Assembly (NCBI GenBank): GCA_041660205.1
Contig: JBAZWT010000008.1
Span: 1-61,433, forward strand
DNA from: Candidatus Babeliales bacterium
GTDB lineage: Bacteria; Babelota; Babeliae; Babelales; Chromulinivoraceae
DNA length: 61,433 bases
Direction of reading: 5' to 3'
Shown here: in pieces, positions 34,437 through 43,865 of the stretch
How the letters are laid out: each line of letters starts with the position of its first letter
Position numbering within the stretch: the first letter of the stretch is position 1
Position numbers and translations under genes: made by a program
The notes under the pieces: model-generated
What the model was told of the DNA's origin: nothing
Databases searched by the model: none
Seen by the model: the letters and a program-made list of their open reading frames with translations, nothing else

Positions 34437-36311
34437 TTAGAAATTTAAAGAACCTTGAAGGCCAACGCTCCAGAGCTGAATAGCATTATTTGTTTTACCA
34501 GTAAATTCTGCGCTACCGATCACAGCAAGTGACGGCATATGACAATGCTGCGTCCATGTGTATCCAGCTTGGCCAAAAACTTTTCCAGTAAATGCACGTG
34601 ATGCTTGCGCACCAGCGATATTAAGCGCTTCACATACGTTTTCAGGAATACGGTTTTCTGAAAGACGCCCATCTTTAATTCCATCAGGAAGATCTGCGTA
34701 AGAAGGAGCAATGACACCTGTTCCAGCAGTACCTGATTGTGCAAGTGGAATAGCACCAATTAATTGTACAGGATCTCGTGATTTGTTAATTTTTGCTAAA
34801 GGTTCGCAATAGAATGTATCAATTGGATTAGAATATGCCAAAGTTTTAACAACTAGCTCACCATTAATAGAGTATCTACTTACTTGACGACCTACTACAG
34901 CATAATCATTAAGATTTGGTCTTCCCTGATCAACAGCTCCTGCTATATCAATTTGCAATTTTTCTCGTGAACGACCCCAGAACTCACCACCAAGAGCAGC
35001 GTTCCAATTTTCACAATGGTAATCAATAGCCATAGCAAGTGAACCTTCAACAGCTATATTTGAAATAACAGGTAGTGTGGTGATGTTAATTGCTGGATGA
35101 AGTCTGTTTGCTAACATAATTTGTGTATCATTTTGAGGAGTCGTAGAGCTTCCAGAACTATAAGCTGGAGCATAATGCTGCACTAATAAATATTTAGAAC
35201 CAGGTCCGTTTGCGGCTAAATCAAATGATCTATAGTTTGGAGTTCTGCCTGGAAATAAATGAAGCACTTCACCTTGCACAGCAACGCTCAAATTTCTTGT
35301 CTGGTCATGATTTTCCCAGACTCTGTATGATCCACAAATTTCACCACCAAGTCCCCATGCACCAGCTCTACCAAAAATTGGCTGAAGCATATACACCGCA
35401 TTTGGAACGTTACCTGTTGGCATTGATGCTTTAACACCTAGGCCAAAGAAACCTTTTTCACTCATGTAGGCATTGTAACCAACAGATGCTGTGATATCGC
35501 CTAAGCGAATTGTTACTTCTTTGCATGGAGCAATACGACCTTTACGAATATGAATAACTTTATCTTCGTATCCATCTAAAGAGTTACCTAGTACACCACC
35601 AAAGAAATATTGTGAAACTGATTGTATGCGATCAAGTGGTACTGGATATGCTTTGAATTCATACGTGATGTCTGATGATGGATTGAGTATTCCGCCATCA
35701 GCTGTTGTTTGTGAAAAGCTCACTGAGTTGTTTGACTGCGCAACCATTAATTCTTTAAAATTGGGTGTTACAATCATTGCACCAAGTGGAGCATGAGCTC
35801 TGAAATAAAATCCGCGGTCCTGCTTGCTGTGCACATAGTACAGACTCATATCGGTACCAACGTGTTGTATCGTTGGATTTAACTGAATAATTCCTGCAAT
35901 GCCATCTGCATTGGTTACGACATTACCAAGGCCTAATTGGTATGCATCAATATCAGCTTTTCCATCATTGTTACCAATGGTCATTTGATTTGTTCCTGAC
36001 CAAAATGGCATAGAGCCTAAATTTTTACATGAGCCACATTTTTGACCAAAATTTTGCATATATTCAGTGAAAGCAGAAATGTTAAGATGATGTTCTTTAT
36101 TTTCATCTCCAAAATCCTGCACGTACGTATATTGATTTTGGAAAAGATCGTGTGTTTGATACGATACAAATGAACGAGGCAACCATGTGTTTTTGGCAAT
36201 TGAGCAAGGCGTGTCACACTCAACTGGTTGACAACAATCTGTTACGCAGCAGTCCCCGTAAGCGAGTGCGCTCATGAGTATTAGATATAATTTTAGAATT
36301 TTAGACTTCAT
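34437..36311 (-). CDS. Large outer-membrane barrel protein, paralogue A
   Basis: First of four paralogues in this window (with 45962, 51795, 54952). 624 residues. Signal peptide, then a Cys-rich N-terminus (DCCVTDCCQPVECDTPCS), SKNTWLPRSF, then CGSCKNLGSMPFWSGTNQM near residue 94. Long alternating strands follow, and the protein ends WSVGLQGSLNF with the terminal Phe expected of BAM substrates. Family unknown to me. This copy is apart from the fibre genes and abuts a DUF1259 remnant. Its leader differs from those of B and C (AAAAAAGGAATCAAAA). Barrel topology is inference. Confidence 0.75.
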   Translation of the reverse strand: MKSKILKLYLILMSALAYGDCCVTDCCQPVECDTPCSIAKNTWLPRSFVSYQTHDLFQNQYTYVQDFGDENKEHHLNISAFTEYMQNFGQKCGSCKNLGSMPFWSGTNQMTIGNNDGKADIDAYQLGLGNVVTNADGIAGIIQLNPTIQHVGTDMSLYYVHSKQDRGFYFRAHAPLGAMIVTPNFKELMVAQSNNSVSFSQTTADGGILNPSSDITYEFKAYPVPLDRIQSVSQYFFGGVLGNSLDGYEDKVIHIRKGRIAPCKEVTIRLGDITASVGYNAYMSEKGFFGLGVKASMPTGNVPNAVYMLQPIFGRAGAWGLGGEICGSYRVWENHDQTRNLSVAVQGEVLHLFPGRTPNYRSFDLAANGPGSKYLLVQHYAPAYSSGSSTTPQNDTQIMLANRLHPAINITTLPVISNIAVEGSLAMAIDYHCENWNAALGGEFWGRSREKLQIDIAGAVDQGRPNLNDYAVVGRQVSRYSINGELVVKTLAYSNPIDTFYCEPLAKINKSRDPVQLIGAIPLAQSGTAGTGVIAPSYADLPDGIKDGRLSENRIPENVCEALNIAGAQASRAFTGKVFGQAGYTWTQHCHMPSLAVIGSAEFTGKTNNAIQLWSVGLQGSLNF

Positions 36312-36463
36312 TTTTGATTCCTTTTTTATTTGGTCATAAAGTATTATTTTTCGTACGTTTGTTCAAAAATCAATGAAGCTGCAAATCTCTGGTGCCTTTT
36401 TTGTTTTGAACTTTGAATTTTCTTGCATACTAAAAAAAAATAATATTTTATTCTAGCCTAAAA

Positions 36464-36490
36464 CTCGAATTCGATATTAAAAAACATCTA
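36464..36490 (+). repeat. Short repeat CGAATTCGATATTAAAA
   Basis: Core identical to 7303 and 41163 copies, here with CTCGAATTCG at the left and AACATCTA at the right, as in the 41161-41190 copy. Confidence 0.6.
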
Positions 36491-36508
36491 ATATTGAATT
36501 TTTGCTAC

Positions 36509-37009
36509 TTACACAAATAATTGTCGAATCATTTTGAGCAAATCACCTTTGCCTGTGTCGCCAGAATTTAATCTTTCGATGCATTCTTGCGGACTGAGCC
36601 AAAAATACCCACAAAAATCTTGGGTGTTGTAAGCATCAACTTGATTGAGGCGGATGACGTACACTTGCATGAAAGCAGAGGTGCCATGATCATGAGGGTT
36701 GAGCTTGCCTATCATTTCATAGGCAATACTGTTTGCATCTAAACCAAGTTCTTCGTAAAGTTCACGTTTGAATGCTTGCTCGTATGTTTCTCCAGACTCA
36801 ACATGGCCACCCATGCTTGCGTCCAGGCATAAAGGAAAAATGCGTTTTGTTTTAGTACGGCGAGGAATCCACAATTGACCTTGGTCGTTGATAACAAAAG
36901 CGTTGACGACGCGAAAGTTTGATAATTTTTGCGCGTAGACTTCTGATCGTGGCAATTGCCCAATGACCATATCGTCAGTGGAAACTAAATCTAATATTTC
37001 ATCTGACAT
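36509..37009 (-). CDS. Nudix hydrolase (IDI-like)
   Basis: 166 residues, no signal peptide. Nudix box GX5EX7REUXEEXGU complete as GGHVESGETYEQAFKRELYEELG (pattern spans about residues 67-89). The N-terminus (LDLVSTDDMVIGQLPRSEVY) and VNAFVINDQGQLWIPRR resemble the isopentenyl-diphosphate isomerase-like Nudix subgroup (YfcD type), but the substrate is not predictable. Last gene of a probable adk-methyltransferase-nudix operon; its start lies 10 bases after the preceding stop. Confidence 0.9.
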   Translation of the reverse strand: MSDEILDLVSTDDMVIGQLPRSEVYAQKLSNFRVVNAFVINDQGQLWIPRRTKTKRIFPLCLDASMGGHVESGETYEQAFKRELYEELGLDANSIAYEMIGKLNPHDHGTSAFMQVYVIRLNQVDAYNTQDFCGYFWLSPQECIERLNSGDTGKGDLLKMIRQLFV

Positions 37010-37019
37010 ATCATTATCC

Positions 37020-38840
37020 TTATAATTTTCTTGTCTCGGCAGCCTGCCCGGCGTAGCCTTGCGCGAAGCCTGGGTAGCCTTTGTGCGAAGCCGGATCTTT
37101 TAAATCACTTACTACTTGTGTCAATTGCGGATAGTTCATTGGTTCAGCTTCAATGATGCTTTCACAAATATGTATCGCTTGTGATAGTTTCATTTTTTTA
37201 AAATGAATAATTCGCTTTTCGTCAAATACTTCCATAGGATAATTCATGTTGTCAGAAACTTCTAACGTATCTTTTAAGAGTTCTGAATAACACCATCTAT
37301 TTAAGAATTTATTATATTCTTTGTCTAGCGGGCACAGGACCATTATTTCATTATTTTCTACGGTGTTTTCAGACTGCTGCAATCCAGATTGGTCCAATTT
37401 AGATTGTTCTAATGAATACAACAAAACTTGCGACAATAAAGCATCGACAGAATAATAACAATAATATTCTTCGCCTTCTCTTTTTAGCCAATACGCATGT
37501 TTTTCATTATCAGCGATTTCAATACTGTTGAGTGTGTCAAATAAGTTTTTAATTTGTTCGTATAGTATTCCGAAAATTCGATAATCTAACAGACTTGTTT
37601 CGCTATCAACTGCAATTATATAACGAGATGGATCAAAATCATGCTGCTTAAGAATGTTTCTTAATGCAGCCTTTTTAGATTTTGAAGTAAAACGTAACGG
37701 AATTCCAAATTCAAGCACTTCACAATTTTTTTCAATTGCAGAGTCTATTAAATCTTTTTGCTCTAACGTGATTTGAGCATCGTTTAAAACATGAGAGTGT
37801 TCACCTAGAAAATTCTTTAATACCTTTACCGTACTGTGTGCTAAATAGTTTGTAAAATAAGTACCAGTAGAAATGTTTGCAGTAGCCTTTAAATAAACTA
37901 AAGGATTACATGCGTGCAAATACGTTAAGTAGTGACGGCTCAGTTCTCGATACAGACCATACGGTAAAGAGATAGAATATTTTCTAGAGAAATCAATATC
38001 GTATGAAGGAATTTTCAAATACTCTTCATACGAATAAACTGCACAATTTGTTTCATTTTTTTTATAAATTTTAAAGCTTATGTCTTTGGTCTCATACATA
38101 AAAACTTTACGATTTTTTTGAGCCAACGAGCTACCGCGGGCATCTAAAAATTTATATAAAAATATATGAGAAAATAGCTTAGATGGTTTATTTTTCAATC
38201 TAACGGTTACCGCTTGTTGCTGATTGGAAACAAACTCTGGATCTCTATAAATTAAAATGCCATCTTGCTTTAAAACCCGATGCGCTTCTTTAAAAAATTT
38301 CTTACAGCCGTCAAGCCCACCAGCATATGAAATGATTTCATGAAGCACTGATGAAGCATTAATTCCATCTAAATGATTGCTCACAATCGCGCTCATGTCG
38401 ATAGCATTCAATTGTTGTAAATGTAATCGAGGGCCGTTTTGACTTTGTACAAACTGTTGCAACTCAGGATGCCGAGTAAGCACCGAGTCTAAAACGTTTT
38501 GATCAACATCAGACGCTATAATTTGTACATTGTAGTGACTTGGTATAGCTTTCATTAATGCAGCAATAGGATCTCCGCCCGTACCGATTTCAAGATATAT
38601 CCCAGATTCTTTTTGTAGGACATAAGGCAAAATGCCTATTTTTTCTTGTACGTTATACTGTATTGCATCCAAGTATAATTTAAGCTGCATGTTTTTATGA
38701 TCAACAACGTCTAAAATCGACGATTTATTAATCGTCGTCCCCGGCGGGAACGGGGATCCAGCAGTAAAAATTTCCATATCACTGGCTTGTATCGCGCTAA
38801 AAAAGCTTATCAGGATTAATTGTTTAAGAAGCAATTTCAT
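37020..38840 (-). CDS. Exported SAM-dependent methyltransferase-like protein
   Basis: 606 residues from ATG 38840 (AAGGA upstream), which overlaps the end of adk by 17 bases. Signal peptide MKLLLKQLILISFFSAIQA, then a class I methyltransferase fold (residues ~60-190): YLEIGTGGDPIAAL as motif I, IIASDVD, then EAHRVLKQDGILIYRDPEF. The remaining ~400 residues are unrecognised. Two palindromic elements are translated inside it: a C copy just after the signal peptide (residues ~27-41, SPFPPGTTINKSS) and an A copy near the end (SHKGYPGFAQGYAGQAAE). Function unknown; co-transcribed with exported adk and a Nudix enzyme. Confidence 0.75.
   Translation of the reverse strand: MKLLLKQLILISFFSAIQASDMEIFTAGSPFPPGTTINKSSILDVVDHKNMQLKLYLDAIQYNVQEKIGILPYVLQKESGIYLEIGTGGDPIAALMKAIPSHYNVQIIASDVDQNVLDSVLTRHPELQQFVQSQNGPRLHLQQLNAIDMSAIVSNHLDGINASSVLHEIISYAGGLDGCKKFFKEAHRVLKQDGILIYRDPEFVSNQQQAVTVRLKNKPSKLFSHIFLYKFLDARGSSLAQKNRKVFMYETKDISFKIYKKNETNCAVYSYEEYLKIPSYDIDFSRKYSISLPYGLYRELSRHYLTYLHACNPLVYLKATANISTGTYFTNYLAHSTVKVLKNFLGEHSHVLNDAQITLEQKDLIDSAIEKNCEVLEFGIPLRFTSKSKKAALRNILKQHDFDPSRYIIAVDSETSLLDYRIFGILYEQIKNLFDTLNSIEIADNEKHAYWLKREGEEYYCYYSVDALLSQVLLYSLEQSKLDQSGLQQSENTVENNEIMVLCPLDKEYNKFLNRWCYSELLKDTLEVSDNMNYPMEVFDEKRIIHFKKMKLSQAIHICESIIEAEPMNYPQLTQVVSDLKDPASHKGYPGFAQGYAGQAAETRKL
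37039..37097 (-). repeat. Element A inside methyltransferase 3' end
   Basis: GCAGCCTGCCCGGCGTAGCC, then TTGCGCGAAGCCTGGGTAGC. Matches copies at 34 and 23734 in the central part. Read in frame on the minus strand just before the stop codon. Confidence 0.8.
38718..38763 (-). repeat. Compact element C inside methyltransferase 5' end
   Basis: CGACGATTTATTAATCGTCG, then TCCCCGGCGGGAACGGGGAT and CCAGCA: two adjacent hairpins. Uninterrupted reference for the nested copy at 34028-34203. In frame, it encodes the segment right after the signal peptide. Confidence 0.85.
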
Positions 38841-39534
38841 TATAGATCCTTTCAAGTGTCGATAGTTCTTGAACAGAATTTATAATTTTAACGGTATGAC
38901 CATTGTTTTCTAAATCTTTTAAGAGTGGTTCAATTACGGTATGAAAATGCTGTAATCGTTTAGTCACGACAGTTTCTTTGTCTCCCAGTCGCAATGCTAA
39001 AGCTTGACCACAAGAGCTGCATGTTGGATTATCATTTGTTTCCATTTTAGCTGCGTTGTCTACTTGTCCACACGCATTGCAAACATATCTACCCAGTATG
39101 CGTTGTTTGCAGACTTCATCTGATGCGTGAAATTGTATGAAACAAACGTTTTTCAGGATTTGCTTTGACGCTAAAAAGGCCAGCAAGAATTGTAAGCTGT
39201 TTTTTGAGCGAGGAAAGCCATCGAGTATAAAAGGTTTATTTTTAATAAGGGCTTGCTCTAGATGCTTTTGCATTAATTTACAAACTATCTGTTCATCAAC
39301 GTAGTCACCAGCTTGCACGATTGGTTCAATAATTTTGCCCAATTCACTTTGTTGTAAAATTTCTTTGCGAAATAGATCACCTGGACAAATTTGAACATAC
39401 CCGTATTTTTTGGTCATATATTGAGAAAAAGTTCCCTTTCCGCTACCTGGTGAAGATATCAAAACAAAATGTTGTGAGTTGACAGAAAGAAAACAGAGAA
39501 TGGAGATTAAAAATGAGCATTGAATTTTTTTCAT
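38824..39534 (-). CDS. adk: Exported adenylate kinase
   Basis: Adenylate kinase interconverts ATP + AMP and 2 ADP. Domain order is complete: P-loop SSPGSGKGT (near residue 28), AMP-site LFRKEI and DGFPRS (near residue 104), RILGRYVC, and a Cys4 zinc lid (CNACGQ ... CSSCGQ). Unusually, the protein begins with a signal peptide (MKKIQCSFLISILCFLSVNS) in place of the usual direct start of the P-loop strand. Length 236. First gene of an operon with the exported methyltransferase (17-base overlap) and Nudix hydrolase. I cannot see whether a cytosolic adk exists elsewhere. Confidence 0.92.
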   Translation of the reverse strand: MKKIQCSFLISILCFLSVNSQHFVLISSPGSGKGTFSQYMTKKYGYVQICPGDLFRKEILQQSELGKIIEPIVQAGDYVDEQIVCKLMQKHLEQALIKNKPFILDGFPRSKNSLQFLLAFLASKQILKNVCFIQFHASDEVCKQRILGRYVCNACGQVDNAAKMETNDNPTCSSCGQALALRLGDKETVVTKRLQHFHTVIEPLLKDLENNGHTVKIINSVQELSTLERIYNEIAS

Positions 39535-39732
39535 AAAGTCCTTAAAAGTGGCTAGCGATAGATCTTTTTTAGTATAAATCTTAGATAGAAAAAGTCTATT
39601 TTACTTCAAGTTTGAGCTGTTTTGTTGCCTCGGTAAATTTGTTGGGCAAGGCACAAAATAGACAGGATAGTAAAGATATGTTAAACTGTTTCAAGATAGT
39701 TATTCAGTTAGTCATTTTTTAGGGGTTTTTAT

Positions 39733-40101
39733 ATGAATAAAAATATTATGTTTTTCGGTGCTCTTGTTTTAGCTCAAAATATGAGCGCTAGTTGTTCTGA
39801 TAATGCTTCAGGAGCTGTGATTCAAATATCACCGGCACCAATATCACGAACAGTTGCTAGTGTAAATGCTGCAACAAATTCATTTTCTGATACTGATGAG
39901 AGTATTGAAATAATCGATGTCGTAAGCGTTAAGAATTCATTTGTACTGCCAGAAGGTCAAATGTCACCGCTTGAATTACCTATTTCTGCATTAACTCTTG
40001 CGAAATTGATTGCTTCTGGATTGCCTAGTGATAGAATATCACCGCTTGAATTACCTATTTCTGCATTAGCTAGAAATGAAGGTTGTTTAGAGCGTCGTTA
40101 A
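39733..40101 (+). CDS. Secreted LPIS-motif protein 1
   Basis: 122 residues; signal peptide MNKNIMFFGALVLAQNMSAS shared with the next two genes. It contains a doubled motif (SPLELPISALTLAKL, then SPLELPISALA) and is short and polar. First of three tandem paralogues of secreted proteins ending in LPIS-type motifs. Ribosome binding site TAGGGG. Followed by a hairpin AGCAGGAG / CTCCTGCT (40127-40151). Function unknown. Confidence 0.65.
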   Translation: MNKNIMFFGALVLAQNMSASCSDNASGAVIQISPAPISRTVASVNAATNSFSDTDESIEIIDVVSVKNSFVLPEGQMSPLELPISALTLAKLIASGLPSDRISPLELPISALARNEGCLERR

Positions 40102-40195
40102 TTACAATCAAAGTTTAATTTTATACAGCAGGAGGCTATAAATCTCCTGCTTGTATTTTAATGAACGTAAAATAGTAAAATTTAGGAGTTTTTAT

Positions 40196-41080
40196 ATGAA
40201 TAAAAATATAATGTTGCTTGGACTACTTTTAGTAGCTCAAAATGTTGGTGCTTCTTGGTGGTGTTGTGGCGATAGTCAAGCAGTAAAACCATATGTCTCT
40301 GTGGATTATGTTGAGCAAAAAGAAACTGTACAAGATGTTACAGTAAATAATAATGCTCCTGTAAATGATTCTGCAGAACAAGTTGTACATGCCAATGCAA
40401 TAACTGTTAAAAGTCCTAGTACATCGAATAGAATCTCGCCTAGGCGTATGAGTGGTGTAATAGTCACTATGCTTGTAGTGCCATCGGCAGAACCTGTGAC
40501 GACAGAATCTGTAAATCACGTTAATTTAAGTGAAAAAGTTGATCATTCTGTATCAAAAGAGAACAGTGCTGTAAATTCAGGAAGTCAAACTTTTCCGATT
40601 CAACTACCGATTTCTATGTTTGCTTATGCTGGGCAAAATATGTTCAATTATATTCAGCAAAATACAATTAATATAACAAATAATAATTGTGATATATCTG
40701 GTCCAATTCTAACAGGATATGTGAGTGATGTTGTAGAATCTATCTTTGCCGATGATAATGCAAAATTTGGGTTAAATCTCGCAAATATTTCGCAAACACG
40801 TGATAACGTAAAATTTAGGCCAAATTTAGCAAATGTTTCGCAAACAACAGATTCTTTTTCAGCTCTACATTATGGTAGATCTAGTAACGGGATTACCGTT
40901 AAGGACGGAGTTCTCGATTTTGCGGATGGAAGTCCATTAGGCAATGTGAGAAAGTACCCAAATTTTAATGTGCCTGAAGCAGCAAAAGCTGAGTCAAATA
41001 ATCCCTCAAATAGTCTTCCGTTGAATAGTGGATTGCTACCTGGTGAACAATTGTATGCACAGCCAAAAAATTGCAATTAA
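40196..41080 (+). CDS. Secreted LPIS-motif protein 2
   Basis: Start ATG 40196 (TAGGAG upstream) rather than 40151; 294 residues. Signal peptide MNKNIMLLGLLLVAQNVGAS, then WWCCGDSQAVKPYV, a Ser/Asn-rich low-complexity middle with FPIQLPISMF, two imperfect internal repeats (KFGLNLANISQT, KFRPNLANVSQT) and a C-terminal signature ADGSPLGNVRKYPNFNVP, ending in LYAQPKNCN. The next gene shares both ends. Perhaps a surface-exposed or effector-like protein; no catalytic motif. Confidence 0.7.
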   Translation: MNKNIMLLGLLLVAQNVGASWWCCGDSQAVKPYVSVDYVEQKETVQDVTVNNNAPVNDSAEQVVHANAITVKSPSTSNRISPRRMSGVIVTMLVVPSAEPVTTESVNHVNLSEKVDHSVSKENSAVNSGSQTFPIQLPISMFAYAGQNMFNYIQQNTINITNNNCDISGPILTGYVSDVVESIFADDNAKFGLNLANISQTRDNVKFRPNLANVSQTTDSFSALHYGRSSNGITVKDGVLDFADGSPLGNVRKYPNFNVPEAAKAESNNPSNSLPLNSGLLPGEQLYAQPKNCN

Positions 41081-41105
41081 TTGAATTCATACAAGTTAAT
41101 GAAAC

Positions 41106-41139
41106 AAAAAACAGGAAGTTAAAAGCTTCCTGTTTTTTC
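41106..41139 (+). terminator. Terminator, duplicated
   Basis: AAAACAGGAAG-TTAAAA-GCTTCCTGTTTTTTC. The whole 3' region (about 41068-41145) is repeated almost unchanged at 42181-42258 after the paralogous gene. Confidence 0.92.
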
Positions 41140-41160
41140 ATGTAAAAATTTTTTAGAGAG

Positions 41161-41190
41161 CTCGAATTCGATATTAAAAGAACATCTATC
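41161..41190 (+). repeat. Short repeat CGAATTCGATATTAAAA
   Basis: CTCGAATTCGATATTAAAAG followed by AACATCTATC, nearly the same as the 36464 copy. Confidence 0.6.
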
Positions 41191-41246
41191 AAGGCGTTTC
41201 TTGTATAATATTTCAATCTCATCTAAATCAATAAGCTCATCACATT

Positions 41247-41281
41247 CCGTCATCCTTGGGCATAGCCCGAGGATCCAGCAA
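41247..41281 (+). repeat. Compact element C
   Basis: CCGTCATCC, hairpin TTGGGCATAGCCCGA, GGATCCAGCAA. Intergenic copy with a different hairpin than at 38718. No other feature between it and the next gene. Confidence 0.7.
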
Positions 41282-41425
41282 TTTGTAAAAGTCCTTTCTT
41301 TGGTGTTCGTTTGGCGCAGTCCTTTTTTCGGGTACAGGGGTGGGGGCTGTTGCGAAAAAGTGTAGGTAGGATATGCTTTTAATGTATTGAAATAAGATTT
41401 TATGTTCTTAGTTAGGGGATTTCAA

Positions 41426-42193
41426 ATGAATAAAAATATAATACTTTCCAGTCTTTTTTTTGTAACTCAAAGCATTGGTGCTTCTTGGTGGTGTTGTGGC
41501 GATAGTCAAGCAGTAAAGCCATATGTACCTGTGGATCAAGTTGAGCAATATGATGAAGCTGCACAAAATTCTGATGAAAGCTCTGATACAAGTAATACAT
41601 CATATAAAATCATAAGTAATGAAGTTGCAAGAATGCTCAATCAGATAGCACTGAATCAACGCGTTGATTCAAATGAAGAAGTTGTTCCTTCTGCAGTTGC
41701 TCACTTTGCACCAAATACTATAATTCGAGAAAGATCGAATAATAGTCAAATGTCTCTGCCTCAACGACCGCTTCAACTACCGCTTCAACTACCGATTTCT
41801 ATGCACGATCAGAATACGCAACAAGACTTAAAAAAATCAGAAAGCGACGTTGCAAATTATAATATAGCTGCAAACAATGGATCTGTGAGTGGAGTCACAG
41901 TCTCTATTTCCGGAGAAAGTAATTCTGGAGAATCTACTAGGGCAGTACTAGATTTAGCAGGTATAGGAAGAGATCCTGTGGTAATACAAAATTTTGCATT
42001 AGCTTCGCAAACATTACGCTCTTTTTCAGGGTTAAATAGTGCCGCTGGTAACCAGCATGTCGTTATTGTCGACGATGCAAGCCCATTAGGGAGTGTAAGA
42101 GAATGTCCAAGTTTTAATGTGCCTATACAAAATCATTCAAGTGATTTGTTCGTTAACGAACGAATGTATGCACAGCCGAAAAATCGCAATTAA
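41426..42193 (+). CDS. Secreted LPIS-motif protein 3
   Basis: Start ATG 41426 (GGGGA upstream) rather than 41402; 255 residues. The signal peptide and the WWCCGDSQAVKPYV start are the same as in protein 2. Middle: PLQLPLQLPISMH, a small internal duplication; the end is DDASPLGSVRECPSFNVP and MYAQPKNRN. Clearly a tandem duplicate of the preceding gene, including its terminator, with a diverged middle. Confidence 0.7.
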   Translation: MNKNIILSSLFFVTQSIGASWWCCGDSQAVKPYVPVDQVEQYDEAAQNSDESSDTSNTSYKIISNEVARMLNQIALNQRVDSNEEVVPSAVAHFAPNTIIRERSNNSQMSLPQRPLQLPLQLPISMHDQNTQQDLKKSESDVANYNIAANNGSVSGVTVSISGESNSGESTRAVLDLAGIGRDPVVIQNFALASQTLRSFSGLNSAAGNQHVVIVDDASPLGSVRECPSFNVPIQNHSSDLFVNERMYAQPKNRN

Positions 42194-42217
42194 TTAAATT
42201 CATACAAGTTAATGAAA

Positions 42218-42252
42218 CAAAAAACAGGAAGTTAAAAGCTTCCTGTTTTTTC
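42218..42252 (+). terminator. Terminator, second copy
   Basis: Same stem ACAGGAAG / CTTCCTGT and T run as at 41106. Confidence 0.92.
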
Positions 42253-42277
42253 ATGTAAATCTAATCAAAAGTAAGTA

Positions 42278-43360
42278 TTAATTGTATGCATGATTTAATG
42301 CATCATTTCGTAATCCTTGAACCATCTCTTCATCTTTAAAAAATGAACTAAAAAAGATTCGAAATCGATCTTCTGTGCAGTCTATGATATCGCCAGATTG
42401 TAAGAGATCATACGTAAGGCACATTCTTTCATTAAAAGGAATTACACGAACTTTTTTCTGATCCAAAGTAGTTGTTTCAAGTATTTTATTGTCCCCAAGG
42501 TACATCATAACATGATCCATACGTGATGATTTTTTTGTTATGGATGTGAAAAATATTAAGTCACCAGGCTTTAAATCTTTACCTTCTTCAATTTTTTCAG
42601 ATCTTAAAAATTGCTCATGTGACATACGTGGAATCTGCAGGCCATGCGCTAGAAAGCTTAAATTCATTAAAGATGAACAATCAACACTCGATATCGTAAG
42701 TAACTCATTTTGAGCACTTCTGCCTCCCCAGCTGTAAGAACTTCCCAAGAATTCCATAGCTTTTGAAATGATGCTTTTTCGTAGATCGTCAATTGATTCT
42801 TCAACCGTTGCATTGATGGGATACACGTCGTCATTTTTGATAAAAGCAATTTGGCCATCGGGTAAAACAACTCTCCAAAGATTGCTCTCTTTGTCTAGTT
42901 TCTCTCCATTAAGTCTGGTGCCAATTGAAACGGTTTGTAAAATATTTTTAGCTTCATCCAAAAGGTTTGCCAGTAAACTTTTAACCACAAGGTTGTGTAC
43001 AGGATAGCTGTCAACAGCAAGCGCTTGATCGTGTTCGATCCAACCTGGAAATCCATGCCATCCAAATGGAACTTTGTAAAACTCTTGTTGTGGCGCATTG
43101 ACCTTCAGCCATTTTTTTGAGTTTTCATCAACATACTCTTCATGAGCAAGAATATGCTCGCCAAGAAGTATTTGTGTGATTTGTAGTGGGTTTATGACAT
43201 CTGAAGTTGGCAATTTTATATCGCTAGAGTTTGCTTGTGGTTGGGCGCGTAAATCTGCAACCGGAACGCTTAAAATCATTTTTTGTGGATACATTGTTTC
43301 GCAGAGCAGTGTGCTGGCAGTGAAAAATAGTAGTGATACAAATATCTTTAATTTATTCAT
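42278..43360 (-). CDS. Secreted SH3-NlpC/P60 peptidase
   Basis: Cell-wall peptide hydrolase, expected to cut gamma-D-Glu-diamino acid links in peptidoglycan stem peptides. Start ATG 43360 with GGAGACC upstream; 360 residues. Signal peptide, SH3-type domains (VPVADLRAQPQ near residue 35; a second near residues 130-200), then the NlpC/P60 catalytic domain with VDCSSLMNLS (Cys, about residue 240), DHVMMYLG (His, about residue 293) and a later polar residue. A FLGSSYSWGG motif precedes the Cys. Its leader AAAAAAGGAGACC is the same as that of barrel genes B and C. Confidence 0.92.
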   Translation of the reverse strand: MNKLKIFVSLLFFTASTLLCETMYPQKMILSVPVADLRAQPQANSSDIKLPTSDVINPLQITQILLGEHILAHEEYVDENSKKWLKVNAPQQEFYKVPFGWHGFPGWIEHDQALAVDSYPVHNLVVKSLLANLLDEAKNILQTVSIGTRLNGEKLDKESNLWRVVLPDGQIAFIKNDDVYPINATVEESIDDLRKSIISKAMEFLGSSYSWGGRSAQNELLTISSVDCSSLMNLSFLAHGLQIPRMSHEQFLRSEKIEEGKDLKPGDLIFFTSITKKSSRMDHVMMYLGDNKILETTTLDQKKVRVIPFNERMCLTYDLLQSGDIIDCTEDRFRIFFSSFFKDEEMVQGLRNDALNHAYN

Positions 43361-43682
43361 TTTGGTCTCCTTTTTTATAATGTGATCAAGTAAATAATTA
43401 CATGGTTTTTTATGGGCAAAGCAAGAGTTTGGCATTTTTTAATTAGTCGGTTTCCACTAGCTACTAACTTGTTTAAGCATTCAACTCTGTGCCTAAAGCC
43501 GGCACAGGCTCCAAAACGTGCTTGTCCACGCTTTGGGATCGGACATTCAATGGGTTAAAACCCCTTGAAAAACCCCAACGGAAATAAAAATGCATTCGCC
43601 TATTCTGCTTCGTTAACACTGCGCAGGGCTCCATTGCAAAGTATTTCCTGATGGGGAAGCTTGATTCTTTACATAATTTTTT

Positions 43683-43787
43683 CTTGAGTTTGAGTCGGAG
43701 TTAATACTCGTGCTTGCCTCTTCTCATTTTTATTTCACAAGGTTCATAAAAATGAGCGGCTCACACTCCCTAACTCCTGAGTATGAA
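43683..43787 (-). repeat. Repeat D1
   Basis: Reverse orientation. Read on the minus strand: CATACTCAGGAGTTAGGGAG, TGTGAGCC, a variable hairpin (CTCATTTTTAT...ATAAAAATGAG), then ACGAGTATTAACTCCGACTC. Ends match D2 and D3, the middle does not. Confidence 0.7.
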
Positions 43788-43865
43788 TAAATTTAATTAT
43801 TGTTTTCATTTTGATGATAGATGTTCATACTTCTTTAGCTATAAAACATACACCACCTACTCTTC

